A stretch of DNA of 31,901 bases from IMG/VR virus record IMGVR_UViG_3300017917_000809, positions 1 through 31,901 of that record. One strand, 5' to 3'. This document shows, one piece after another, positions 1-7,147 of the stretch. Below the pieces are notes generated by a model. The model ran no database searches. It was not told where the DNA came from and was given only the letters and a program-made list of their open reading frames with translations. Numbering within the stretch: the stretch's first letter is position 1; each line of letters begins with the position of its first letter. This DNA comes from a virus. The position numbers and the translations under genes were made by a program.

Positions 1-831
1 AATATTTGCATTTCCAGAAAGAATTAAGTTTTTAGTAACTAAATTATATGTAAAACTTGAATCACCGTCTAATAAATTTGTATTATTAAATTGTATTTGT
101 GTGTTAGACCCACCTGCAGTGGCTACTGCTGTACCACCTGTAGCAGAAACAACCCTTCCACCACTTGTATAATTACTATATCCTGTACTATCTATTGCAG
201 TTGTTAATGCATAATCAGAATACAAGGCAAATGTGTTTGAAGTAAGTACATCTGCATAGTAACTATTACCATTTACTTGTGTCATTCCGACAACATTAGT
301 AATCGTAATATACGCTTTATCAGCAAAAAAGTTTTCTTCCGTTGTGGTTACAACTGCTGGATTGGCTTTGGTAATATTTGATATATTTGCAACAATAGCG
401 CCTTTTGGAGTCCAAGCTAAATTACCAGTACCGTCTGTTTGTAGTACATATCCTGTTGCGCCTCCACCAATATATACGTTATCAACATCACCTAAATGTA
501 TAGGTGTATTAGAATAGTAACTTGAATTACCTGGGTCAAGCGCATTACCACCTGTATTAATCCAAATATTACTTGCTTGATTATAAGTAAGTGTTTGTCC
601 AGTTACTGGCAGTGAAATGTCTAAATTACCGTTTCCACCAGCTATTTGACTAAAACTGATAGTTGAGTAAGAAGTTATAACCTCAACATTTTCATCTGGT
701 CCAGGATTAGTTTTACCTATAAAAAGTCTTTTTTGATCCTGTGCCCATCCTAACTCGGCATTATCAAGTTGAGGTAAATCTACTAGATTACCTGAACGGT
801 GTTGGATTTTGGAGATTTGAACTATAGCCAT
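1..831 (-). CDS. Tail-fibre-like structural protein, 3' end outside the window
   Basis: Only the first 277 codons are visible; the frame is open to the left edge. It starts with ATG and MAIVQISKIQHRSG, followed by a segment ending in ELGWAQDQKRLFIGK. This resembles the small N-terminal domain seen on many phage fibre and tropism-determinant proteins (Mtd_N type). Further on are a glycine-rich GGGATGYVLQTDGTGNLAW motif, typical of trimeric fibres, and a segment (VVGMTQVNGNSYYADVLTSN) that recalls the E1-FCCH-like repeat found in phage fibre proteins. The protein is Ser/Thr/Asn/Gly-rich with few charges, as expected for a beta-rich fibre. A late-type promoter lies just upstream (857-864), and no Shine-Dalgarno sequence is seen. 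Likely role is host attachment or a baseplate/fibre component. The family match is from pattern memory. Confidence 0.75.
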   Translation of the reverse strand, partial: MAIVQISKIQHRSGNLVDLPQLDNAELGWAQDQKRLFIGKTNPGPDENVEVITSYSTISFSQIAGGNGNLDISLPVTGQTLTYNQASNIWINTGGNALDPGNSSYYSNTPIHLGDVDNVYIGGGATGYVLQTDGTGNLAWTPKGAIVANISNITKANPAVVTTTEENFFADKAYITITNVVGMTQVNGNSYYADVLTSNTFALYSDYALTTAIDSTGYSNYTSGGRVVSATGGTAVATAGGSNTQIQFNNTNLLDGDSSFTYNLVTKNLILSGNANI

Positions 832-856
832 AAGTGTACTATTTTATTAATACACT

Positions 857-864
857 TATTTATC
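857..864 (-). promoter_or_regulatory. Late-type promoter GATAAATA before the fibre gene
   Basis: GATAAATA on the minus strand, 25 bases before the ATG at 831. It differs from the T4 late consensus TATAAATA only in the first base, and the same octamer recurs before other virion-type genes in this window. The predicted transcript start is near 851. Confidence 0.6.
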
Positions 865-882
865 AAAAACTATGACAAACGA

Positions 883-1569
883 TTATAGGAATTGTGTGTA
901 ATATTGCTCTACACGATTAAACCAACGATTTGTCCAATCATCAAATTCTTTACCTTCTACAATAAATTCTTGATATTGATTGTCTGCTGAACACATAAAA
1001 ATAACACCTTTACGAATATTTGTACCGTGTAATTCATTATGTGCTGCTGCATATGCAGCTAGTTGTAAAAAATAATCATCAATATATTCACGCTTCTTAG
1101 GCTTATTGGTTTGTTTATGATCCATAATTGCTTCTGAACCGTCGTGAATACCTACTAAATCAGTTGTGCCTGCGTATACTTTAGGATAATACAATGGTAC
1201 TTCAGTACCCCAAAACTCACTACATTTACTGAGACCTTGACTAATGATGGAGCTAGCCATATTATGACTTTGTATACTATATGGATTACTGCCCGGTTCT
1301 CCCATTACACCCGTCTTAATATAATTTTCTAACCACTTATGCATACGTGTCCCACGTCCTGCAGCCTCTGTAGTAATTTCTTGTGCTTTTTGATGTCCTA
1401 CGCGATTTCGCCATTCTTGCAATGCTTTTTTCTTTTCTTCAGGTTTAGTGTAATCTAGTATTGTAGTAACGCTAGGAAGTTTTTCACCATCAGATGTCGC
1501 ATATTTACGCTGACCATTAATTGTTTCACGCGCTATAGAAACATAGTTGTATTTGTTAGGGATGTACAT
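883..1569 (-). CDS. PD-(D/E)XK (RecB-like) exonuclease
   Basis: 228 aa. The RecB-type nuclease signature is readable in order: GRGTRMH (71-77, with the motif-I histidine), E123, GTTDLVG with D137, IMDHK with D150 and K152, and QLAAY (Q169, Y173). This set is that of Cas4/RecB-like nucleases (PDDEXK_1 clan), which are common in T4-like phages of aquatic bacteria. Expected activity is metal-dependent DNA exonuclease in recombination, host DNA degradation or end processing. I see no Fe-S cysteine cluster of the Cas4 type. The ATG at 1569 is preceded by no Shine-Dalgarno sequence, but a TTGACA-17-TACACT promoter ends six bases before it. This nuclease is downstream of the IscA-like gene; the two are separated by 43 bases that contain that promoter. 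Confidence 0.85.
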   Translation of the reverse strand: MYIPNKYNYVSIARETINGQRKYATSDGEKLPSVTTILDYTKPEEKKKALQEWRNRVGHQKAQEITTEAAGRGTRMHKWLENYIKTGVMGEPGSNPYSIQSHNMASSIISQGLSKCSEFWGTEVPLYYPKVYAGTTDLVGIHDGSEAIMDHKQTNKPKKREYIDDYFLQLAAYAAAHNELHGTNIRKGVIFMCSADNQYQEFIVEGKEFDDWTNRWFNRVEQYYTQFL

Positions 1570-1575
1570 TTAATG

Positions 1576-1604
1576 AGTGTAACAAAATTTGTTACTGTTG
1601 TCAA
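1576..1604 (-). promoter_or_regulatory. Sigma70-type promoter with palindromic spacer, before the nuclease
   Basis: The -35 box TTGACA (1599-1604) and -10 box TACACT (1576-1581) are 17 bp apart on the minus strand. A perfect 17-bp inverted repeat GTAACAAAATTTGTTAC (1579-1595) fills most of the spacer and overlaps the -10, as an operator would. The expected transcript start coincides with the ATG at 1569, so the mRNA could be leaderless. Confidence 0.55.
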
Positions 1605-1612
1605 GTTTTTGG

Positions 1613-1933
1613 TTAGATTCTAAAACTTTCCCCGCAACCACAACGATCACGTTCGTTAGGATTACTAAATTCAAATCCTTCATTAAGTCCTTTGCGAACG
1701 TAATCAATGGTAGTGCCTTGAATATATGGACAACTTTTGGGGTCAATATAAAGATTGCATCCATTGCAATCTATCTTTATATCTGCTTCATTGGGAGTAT
1801 CAACATATTCTAATACATAGGCAAGACCACTACAACCTGTAGTTTTTACACCTACACGTATTCCTAATCCTTTGCCTCTTTTGTTTATTGTTTGTTGAAC
1901 TTTTTTAGCTGCTACTTCTGTTATACTAATCAT
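1613..1933 (-). CDS. A-type Fe-S cluster carrier (IscA/ErpA/HesB family)
   Basis: 106 aa, the normal length for the family. It carries the three ligand cysteines in the expected places: C34 in TTGCSGLAY, and C98 and C100 in the C-terminal CGCGESF. These correspond to the C-x60+-CxC pattern of IscA and ErpA. The protein should dimerise and hand Fe-S clusters to apo-proteins in the host cytoplasm. Two extra cysteines (C56, C59) and C68 lie in the middle. The start is ATG, with the stop of the upstream gene two bases before it. It is an auxiliary metabolic gene; relatives (hesB/iscA type) are known in some aquatic phages. Likely clients in an infected cell would be host or phage Fe-S enzymes. 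I saw no clear Fe-S client in this window. Confidence 0.9.
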   Translation of the reverse strand: MISITEVAAKKVQQTINKRGKGLGIRVGVKTTGCSGLAYVLEYVDTPNEADIKIDCNGCNLYIDPKSCPYIQGTTIDYVRKGLNEGFEFSNPNERDRCGCGESFRI

Positions 1934-1934
1934 G

Positions 1935-2258
1935 TTACTTCATAGCATTTTGAGCCATTTGCTGTACGATTTTTTCATCTTCGCTAGGCTCATTTGGTTT
2001 AGGCGGCTCTTTTCCAACAAATATGACATCATTTCCTTGAATATTAGCAATTGTTTTATTTAACGGAGGATTTTTAATCATATCGTATAAATCATCACGA
2101 CTTAAAACCAATCCATTATCATTGTAATATCTTAATAGCTCATCAACCGTCCAATTTGGTTTTACTTCTCCGTTGTCAATATCACTTTTTAGCTGGCTGG
2201 TTGTCGCAACCAACTTGACCACTATTGGATCAGGTTCTGTGATTTCAAACAACAACAT
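1935..2258 (-). CDS. Conserved phage protein of unknown function
   Basis: 107 aa. It has a mostly hydrophilic N-terminal half, then VDELLRYYNDNGLVLSRDDL and a short beta-like IANIQGNDVIFVGK, and ends in an acidic, Pro-rich tail (KPNEPSEDEK). From memory, small proteins with the same 'NG..L...DLYDMIK..PL...IANI...V.F.G' arrangement accompany structural genes in many T4-like aquatic phages, but no function is known to me. The start at 2258 is two bases after the stop of the 238-aa gene, so the two are probably co-translated. No recognisable Shine-Dalgarno sequence. Confidence 0.65.
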   Translation of the reverse strand: MLLFEITEPDPIVVKLVATTSQLKSDIDNGEVKPNWTVDELLRYYNDNGLVLSRDDLYDMIKNPPLNKTIANIQGNDVIFVGKEPPKPNEPSEDEKIVQQMAQNAMK

Positions 2259-2260
2259 GA

Positions 2261-2977
2261 TTAGCGTTTGGCTCTGCCAGCGCCGGGTACGGGTAGTTCT
2301 TCAGGAGCTTCTGGTTCTGTAATTTCTGCTCCAATTTCTTCTTCTCCACCACCAGGTAATGGTTCTTCCATTCCCATAACTGCTGTTTCCTCACCTGGAA
2401 CAGGGGCTTCTGTACCTGCATCAAAGGCTTCAGCGCCGCCTTGACCAGTAATGCCATTCAATGCTCCCTGCAAACCTGTTTTAGATTGAGTTAAAGCACT
2501 TTGCAATGAAGTTAATGCTTCAGTGGCCTGTTGATTAAATGTTTCACTTTCATTTACACCAATCTCAGATTGTACGCTATTAACCAATGCCGGAAGTTCT
2601 TTAACAAGCATATCACTGACTTCTTCAAGCATTTTTTGTACACTATCAACTAAGTCCTGAGCAGCAAGAACTACTTGTGACTTTTCTACTTCTTCGTTTT
2701 CAATAACGATTCTAGGAATAGGTTTACGCTTTAACTCAACATAGTGTTGTGTTAACGCTTGTTCCATAAATACCAACTTCATATAGGTTGGCTCTGTCTG
2801 TTTAGAATAAAAGTCAGGGCTAGACTTTGCCTCTCCAATTAAACCACGCACTTTTTTTAGCATGGTTTGTGTTTTAGGCATATCCATTTTGCTAGCATCA
2901 AATGCGAAATTATAATTTTCTTTTAATGCTTTGCTAGCAACAGAGGTTTTTTTATTATCGAGGTCAGTTAATTTCAT
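2261..2977 (-). CDS. Probable virion or prohead-associated protein
   Basis: 238 aa, not recognised as a named family. The N-terminus (MKLTDL) resembles that of the 508-aa protein further right (MKLNEF). Residues about 95-165 look helical and heptad-like. The C-terminal 60 residues are Gly/Pro/Glu-rich and very acidic until a basic end (GRAKR). LIGEAK (46-51) fits the (I/L)-x-E cleavage preference of T4 prohead protease gp21. A late-type GATAAATA (3004-3011) with a leader of about 20 bases shows it is probably expressed late. Head-core or internal virion protein is an inference from promoter, composition and motif. Confidence 0.6.
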   Translation of the reverse strand: MKLTDLDNKKTSVASKALKENYNFAFDASKMDMPKTQTMLKKVRGLIGEAKSSPDFYSKQTEPTYMKLVFMEQALTQHYVELKRKPIPRIVIENEEVEKSQVVLAAQDLVDSVQKMLEEVSDMLVKELPALVNSVQSEIGVNESETFNQQATEALTSLQSALTQSKTGLQGALNGITGQGGAEAFDAGTEAPVPGEETAVMGMEEPLPGGGEEEIGAEITEPEAPEELPVPGAGRAKR

Positions 2978-3003
2978 AGTTAAAATCCATAAAGATTATA
3001 TTG

Positions 3004-3011
3004 TATTTATC
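3004..3011 (-). promoter_or_regulatory. Late-type promoter GATAAATA before the 238-aa gene
   Basis: GATAAATA on the minus strand, 26 bases before the ATG at 2977 and in the spacer between two genes. It has the position expected for a T4-style late promoter with a leader of about 20 bases. Confidence 0.6.
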
Positions 3012-3024
3012 TTTTATCGTATTA

Positions 3025-3495
3025 TTATTGGAATTGATGGTCGAATCTTTTTTGTTGCCAATTGTTAGATTCGTTTATATACTCAGTCAATTCTTTAACA
3101 ATTTCATATTTCTTAACTTTTTCATCACTTAATTTGCTATAATAGATGAGTCGTCCATCATCATCCTTACTTTTTCTTAATAAGTGTTTATGTAAATCAA
3201 TAGCAGAATCAATACTCTGCAATTTGTTATCTAATTCTAATATTCTTTTTGCACACAATATTTTATTTCTTTTATCATTTATACACCAAGCAACTGCATT
3301 TTTAATAGAATAAAATGATAATTGTGTAAAGCTATATTTTAGGGTGACAAGATAAGTTTTATCGTATTGTTTTACTATAGTATAGTTACCATACAAATCA
3401 TATATTCCGTCTTGTGTGCGAAAAATAACTACATCCTGTAGTTCTTCAGAAAACAGTTTGTCTAGTTTGTTTATAATTACATCTGATTTAATCAT
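3025..3495 (-). CDS. Hypothetical phage protein
   Basis: 156 aa, not recognised. The N-terminal half alternates short beta-like segments (DGIYDLYGNYTIVK, TYLVTLKYSF). The C-terminal half is helical and charged (ILELDNKLQSIDSAIDLHK, VKKYEIVKELTEYI). There is no signal peptide, membrane segment or metal motif. The ATG at 3495 overlaps the last bases of the upstream gene, and the purine run AGTAGGA just before it may serve as a closely spaced ribosome binding site. The pair is probably translated together. Confidence 0.6.
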   Translation of the reverse strand: MIKSDVIINKLDKLFSEELQDVVIFRTQDGIYDLYGNYTIVKQYDKTYLVTLKYSFTQLSFYSIKNAVAWCINDKRNKILCAKRILELDNKLQSIDSAIDLHKHLLRKSKDDDGRLIYYSKLSDEKVKKYEIVKELTEYINESNNWQQKRFDHQFQ

Positions 3496-3937
3496 TTCCT
3501 ACTATCTTAAAATGAATGTTTTTTAGTTCTGGGGATACGTTCAAAAATTCAGGAAGTTTATCATATTCAGTTCCACACTTAATCATGGGAACGTTATGGC
3601 AATCATCATATAGACTTCCCAACTCACTTATACCATCGTTGAACACTGTAGTACTCATTACATTAAATGTGAAGTACCAACAGTTTTGGGGCGTTTCTTC
3701 TTCAAATAAAAAACCAAAATCTGTAAATTCACTAAACTTTATTTCTATTTTTTTAGGCTTTTGTTGAATTTCAGGTAATGAGCGTAAAGATACTGCTTGT
3801 AATATTGTATCAAAATTACATTGTGTATTTCTTTTGTATGACCAATCATTATAATCCATGTCAACGACAGGTTTACTTCTATTAAGCACTCCTGTATTAG
3901 TAATATCAAACAATGTATAGCAAGCAATAGTTTGCAT
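3488..3937 (-). CDS. Conserved T4-like phage protein of unknown function
   Basis: 149 aa from the ATG at 3937 (MQTIACYTLFDITNTGVLNR). The frame is open further upstream to 3997, but those 20 codons read through the terminator at 3957-3986 and encode no sensible sequence, so the internal start is chosen. The N-terminal CYTLFDIT.T.V..R..P pattern and the later LYDDCHNVPMIKCGTEYDKL are, from memory, conserved in hypothetical proteins of many aquatic T4-like phages. The function is unknown. It overlaps the next gene (3025-3495) by 8 bases. No clear Shine-Dalgarno sequence. Confidence 0.65.
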   Translation of the reverse strand: MQTIACYTLFDITNTGVLNRSKPVVDMDYNDWSYKRNTQCNFDTILQAVSLRSLPEIQQKPKKIEIKFSEFTDFGFLFEEETPQNCWYFTFNVMSTTVFNDGISELGSLYDDCHNVPMIKCGTEYDKLPEFLNVSPELKNIHFKIVGND

Positions 3938-3956
3938 ATTAGTATTTAATATCCAT

Positions 3957-3986
3957 AAAAAAACCCGAGAATTTCTCGGGCTTTTT
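3957..3986 (-). terminator. Rho-independent terminator after the 135-aa gene
   Basis: CCCGAGA/TCTCGGG stem (3964-3980) with a three-base loop, followed on the minus strand by seven T. It sits 14 bases after the stop of the 4001-4408 gene. On the plus strand the stem is followed by C and five T, so it could act in both directions. A strong terminator after a single small gene suggests a heavily transcribed unit. Confidence 0.85.
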
Positions 3987-4000
3987 ATAAAAATCACAAA

Positions 4001-4408
4001 TTAGTTTGTGAATGTTGCTGTTGCAGCAATAGTAACCGCTTGTGGTGCACCAATCGCTGTCATTGCATCTGTAATAGCCTGGTCTAGAGTACCAGCACCT
4101 GTTGCTGTAACTGTACCCCATGCACCAACTGGATACATAGCAATTGCTAATGTAGAACTAGCTGCACTTGTATATTCGTAAATATAAACTGTGGCTAATT
4201 GCTGAATAGTTTGAATTGTTGCATTCATCTGAGCGCCTGTGATAGAAGCAGCACTAGTATATGTAACTGTGAAGTATTCTAACTTTGGACCTTGTGGTTG
4301 AACAGTAGCAGCAGAAGTAACTGCGTTAACTGCACCGACTGTGTATGCATCGGTATCTAAGTGAAATACTGGCTGATAGTCGCCATGTGTTCTTGTAAAT
4401 TGTGCCAT
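4001..4408 (-). CDS. Small Ala/Thr-rich probable virion protein
   Basis: 135 aa starting MAQFTRTHGDYQPVFHLDTD. The remainder is rich in Ala, Thr, Val and Gly with very few charges and no Cys, a composition typical of beta-rich capsid decoration or tail proteins. The gene is a self-contained unit. It has a late-type CATAAATA (4451-4458), a leader with AAGGAA nine bases before the ATG, and a strong terminator 14 bases after the stop. That layout implies high late expression. Head decoration protein is one possibility; I do not recognise the family. Confidence 0.65.
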   Translation of the reverse strand: MAQFTRTHGDYQPVFHLDTDAYTVGAVNAVTSAATVQPQGPKLEYFTVTYTSAASITGAQMNATIQTIQQLATVYIYEYTSAASSTLAIAMYPVGAWGTVTATGAGTLDQAITDAMTAIGAPQAVTIAATATFTN

Positions 4409-4450
4409 TTTAAAATTCCTTTATGTTAAATGAGCATATAGCTCTACACT

Positions 4451-4458
4451 TATTTATG
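4451..4458 (-). promoter_or_regulatory. Late-type promoter CATAAATA before the 135-aa gene
   Basis: CATAAATA on the minus strand, 42 bases before the ATG at 4408. It lies in the 77-base spacer between two genes, and AAGGAA follows in the leader. Confidence 0.6.
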
Positions 4459-4485
4459 CCTGGCACTAAAAAATGCTGGTTTTGG

Positions 4486-5616
4486 TTAGGTTCTACCTGC
4501 CAAATTTTGACGGCTGAAGCCCATTCTATCTACAAATTTAAGACCTTGACTGACGAATCCTTCTTGTGTACGTGTTCCGTCTTGCAGATACCCTTGCACT
4601 GGACTATTGTCCGCAGCTTTATTCAATTGGTCTACAATACTCATTTTAAGATTGTACAACGAAATCCATATAGCAAAAGCACCTAGTAATCCCTCTTTAT
4701 TATTCTCTAAATGTTGTGTTAGTTTTGCTCTCATCGAATCTGTCATTGGACGACTATTAAAATAATCCATAAAGCCTTTTAATAAATTAGAAAGGTTGCC
4801 ACTTACAATTTTTTTATTGATATATGTTGTAAATAACTGCTGGAACGCACTGCTAGATTGCGGGCTATCTTTCATGAGACTATCTACACTTGGACCATAC
4901 TTTGTTATATTATTTTTTACAGCTTGAACTAATTTACTATCTATTTTAAGTTTTGGCGCAATAGGCATTTTTGCAGGAACTATTGCTACATTGCTATTAT
5001 TTTTTAGTTTTCCAATCGTCCCATTTAATGGAGTAGCTTCATCGGTCGTCATCGCATTAGCCGGGATAAACTGATGTACTACGATTCCAGCAACTTTATT
5101 AGCTAAAAATTTTCCCATTTCACTATTAGCAGTAACAGTGTATGTTATACCATTTGGATTAGCTCTAAAAGTATATACACCATTTTTTTCTTGTAGAGGA
5201 TTACTAAACAACAAATCCCCCCAATAATATCCTTTAGAATTATCAGATTTTTCTAATCCCTGCCAAATATTCTGTATTATTGTATGTAATTCTGTACGGT
5301 CTACCCCTCGATTTTTATCGTATTGCATGAACTGCTCAGGACTATAGACGGCGCGGCCTGTTCCATCTTTTTTATTGAACATATGTTTGTCCATAATAGC
5401 AAACTTTCCGTCTGGTCCTCGTCCAAATATCAAAGCAGGATATCCATCCCATTTAATTGTTACTAAATTTGGATTTTTTACAGTAGCCAAAGTAGCTGCT
5501 AATGCATTGTTTGCTCCATTTGAACCATCTAAAAACACTAGGTCTTCTGGATGATCCAAATGGCCTTTAGCCTCTACAATTGCTATTTTAGATAATTTGT
5601 CTAAATAATCTCTCAT
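4486..5616 (-). CDS. KxDG-motif protein, possible nucleotidyltransferase or ligase fold
   Basis: 376 aa from the ATG at 5616 (MRDYLDKLSKIAIVEAK), four bases after the preceding stop. A longer start at 5664 would overlap the upstream gene by 44 bases and has no better ribosome binding site. VTIKWDGYPALIFGR contains K55-W-D-G58, the motif-I signature of covalent nucleotidyltransferases (DNA/RNA ligases, capping enzymes). GYYWGDLLF (129-137) resembles motif III (hydrophobic-DGE-hydrophobic) with D for E, and VAGIVVHQF could be motif IV-like. Similar proteins with HPEDLVFLDG and KWDG are, from memory, widespread hypothetical proteins in T4-like aquatic phages. IVEA (13-16) matches a gp21-type cleavage site. 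Enzyme activity is inferred, and a virion role is equally possible given the neighbours. Confidence 0.7.
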   Translation of the reverse strand: MRDYLDKLSKIAIVEAKGHLDHPEDLVFLDGSNGANNALAATLATVKNPNLVTIKWDGYPALIFGRGPDGKFAIMDKHMFNKKDGTGRAVYSPEQFMQYDKNRGVDRTELHTIIQNIWQGLEKSDNSKGYYWGDLLFSNPLQEKNGVYTFRANPNGITYTVTANSEMGKFLANKVAGIVVHQFIPANAMTTDEATPLNGTIGKLKNNSNVAIVPAKMPIAPKLKIDSKLVQAVKNNITKYGPSVDSLMKDSPQSSSAFQQLFTTYINKKIVSGNLSNLLKGFMDYFNSRPMTDSMRAKLTQHLENNKEGLLGAFAIWISLYNLKMSIVDQLNKAADNSPVQGYLQDGTRTQEGFVSQGLKFVDRMGFSRQNLAGRT

Positions 5617-5620
5617 TTTA

Positions 5621-7147
5621 TTAGACTTTAGTTGTGGATTGACTTTTCTTTGCTGCTCTTGCATTTCGTTTACGAATAGCGTCAGGTGTCTGACTTAATT
5701 CTTGTCCCTTTTGTCTACCTCCTGTACGAGGCTTTTTAGCAGGGGCTGGTGCTGATGGTGCTGCTGGTGGGGCAGGAGATGCTGGTGCCGGAGCAGGTGT
5801 GCTAGCCACTGCCCCTAATTTTGTCATTAATTTTTGTTTTTGTGTTTTGTTAAGTAGCGGGATCAGTTTTTCAACTTCAGCCATTGCCTCAGTGCTTTTT
5901 TTACTTGAACTACTTGTTGCACTTCCAGTTTGTGAGCCGGTTTGACCAAACATTCTACTTTGAGAACTTGTGGCTCCTGTTGATGGCTGTGATCCTGGAC
6001 TTCCGTAACCTTTATATTCTTTTTCTGTGCCTTCTATAGAGTACAATAAACCGCCTAATTTACTTAATGGTGCTTTAATTGCTCTATCACCACCAAATCC
6101 CCCCTTTCCATATGCTGCTTCAGCATCCTTAGCAAGTTTTTCGATTTGCGGCATATATTTTGAAACATCTAGACCCTGTAAATATTGTGTAACCTTATTC
6201 ATAATAAAGCCACTTACAGTTAAACCCTGTCCTCCGGCAGCCTGAGGTTGTTGAGGTTGTGATGTAGCTCCTTGATTAGCTGTCTGACTCTGTTGCATAG
6301 ATGCTTGTGCAGGTGCTTGTTGTGCTGCTCTAGCTGTTCCTGCAGTATGCACTCTACCTGTAGGAGTTTGAGTTGTTGTACCACCAGCAGAAGAAGCTGA
6401 TTTATTTGCACCTGATAATTGACCCGCCATTTGTCCGAACGCATTTGAACCCGCTTTTGCTTCTAAAATACTTTCAAAAATTGCATTTAATCTATCGTAA
6501 TGGTCTTCACGCTGAATTTTCTTAAATGTTGGTGCTCCGGATTGGTCTACACCAGTCATTCTTTTACCGCTACCTCCTACATAATTTTTAAATCCACTTG
6601 GAGCACTTGTCGCTGCCGCACCGCCCTTAAGTCTGCCCTTTAGTTCCGCTGCCTTTTTCGGGTCTAATTTTTGTTGCTGAGATTGTGCAGCCTGTGGTTG
6701 TGGTGTTGCAGGTGCAGTTTGTGCAGATTGAGGTTGTTGGGGCTGCTGTTGGCTCTGGCCTGCAGCAGTTGTTTGTTGATATCCTTGTTTTGCTGCACTC
6801 GCTATATTTTTAATGCCGCCTGCAACTTGACCTGCCATTTTACTTAAACCTGTTGCTGCTTTACTTAATAATCCTTGTTTAGGTTGTGCAGCAGCACCTG
6901 ACAATTGAATGGCACCTGATTGTACTTCTCTGTTAATTTCTCCTGCTGTTTTGCCTACGAAATCTTTAACATACTTGTCGTATGCCATTCTTGTAGCAAC
7001 ATCCATTTCTCCACTGGCTCTGCCTGCTAGTGATGATAGTCCACTTCTAACCCCTGCTGCCCCATAATCACCTATAAATGAACTTAAATCTAATTCATTT
7101 ATTTGTTTTTGACTTGTATTAGGTTTTTTAAATTCATTCAGTTTCAC
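5621..7147 (-). CDS. Low-complexity Gln/Ala/Pro-rich protein, probable virion component
   Basis: 508 aa, beginning with GTG at 7147, preceded by GAGGA about seven bases upstream, and overlapping the upstream gene by 14 bases. The order is: N-terminal MKLNEF with INEL; a helical section (22-120); a Q/P/A-rich linker (about 125-165); a central block with HYDRLNAIFESILEAKAG (216-233); a second S/Q/T-rich linker; a conserved-looking block around LTVSGFIMNKVTQYLQGLDV; and a basic tail (KPRTGGRQKGQ, then RKRNARAAKK) suited to binding nucleic acid. ILEA (227-230) and INE (16-18) fit the prohead protease preference. It is not recognised as a named family. An internal or head-core protein is an inference. 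Confidence 0.6.
   Translation of the reverse strand: MKLNEFKKPNTSQKQINELDLSSFIGDYGAAGVRSGLSSLAGRASGEMDVATRMAYDKYVKDFVGKTAGEINREVQSGAIQLSGAAAQPKQGLLSKAATGLSKMAGQVAGGIKNIASAAKQGYQQTTAAGQSQQQPQQPQSAQTAPATPQPQAAQSQQQKLDPKKAAELKGRLKGGAAATSAPSGFKNYVGGSGKRMTGVDQSGAPTFKKIQREDHYDRLNAIFESILEAKAGSNAFGQMAGQLSGANKSASSAGGTTTQTPTGRVHTAGTARAAQQAPAQASMQQSQTANQGATSQPQQPQAAGGQGLTVSGFIMNKVTQYLQGLDVSKYMPQIEKLAKDAEAAYGKGGFGGDRAIKAPLSKLGGLLYSIEGTEKEYKGYGSPGSQPSTGATSSQSRMFGQTGSQTGSATSSSSKKSTEAMAEVEKLIPLLNKTQKQKLMTKLGAVASTPAPAPASPAPPAAPSAPAPAKKPRTGGRQKGQELSQTPDAIRKRNARAAKKSQSTTKV

Noticed and set aside
831-858. 8-bp inverted repeat (TAAGTGTA/TACACTTA) before the fibre gene
   Set aside because: One arm lies mostly upstream of the predicted late transcript start, so it would not form a full RNA hairpin; it may be chance in AT-rich sequence.
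3938-3997. Longer N-terminus of the 149-aa gene
   Set aside because: The extra codons are the terminator hairpin and A/T runs; the ATG at 3937 begins the conserved-looking part.
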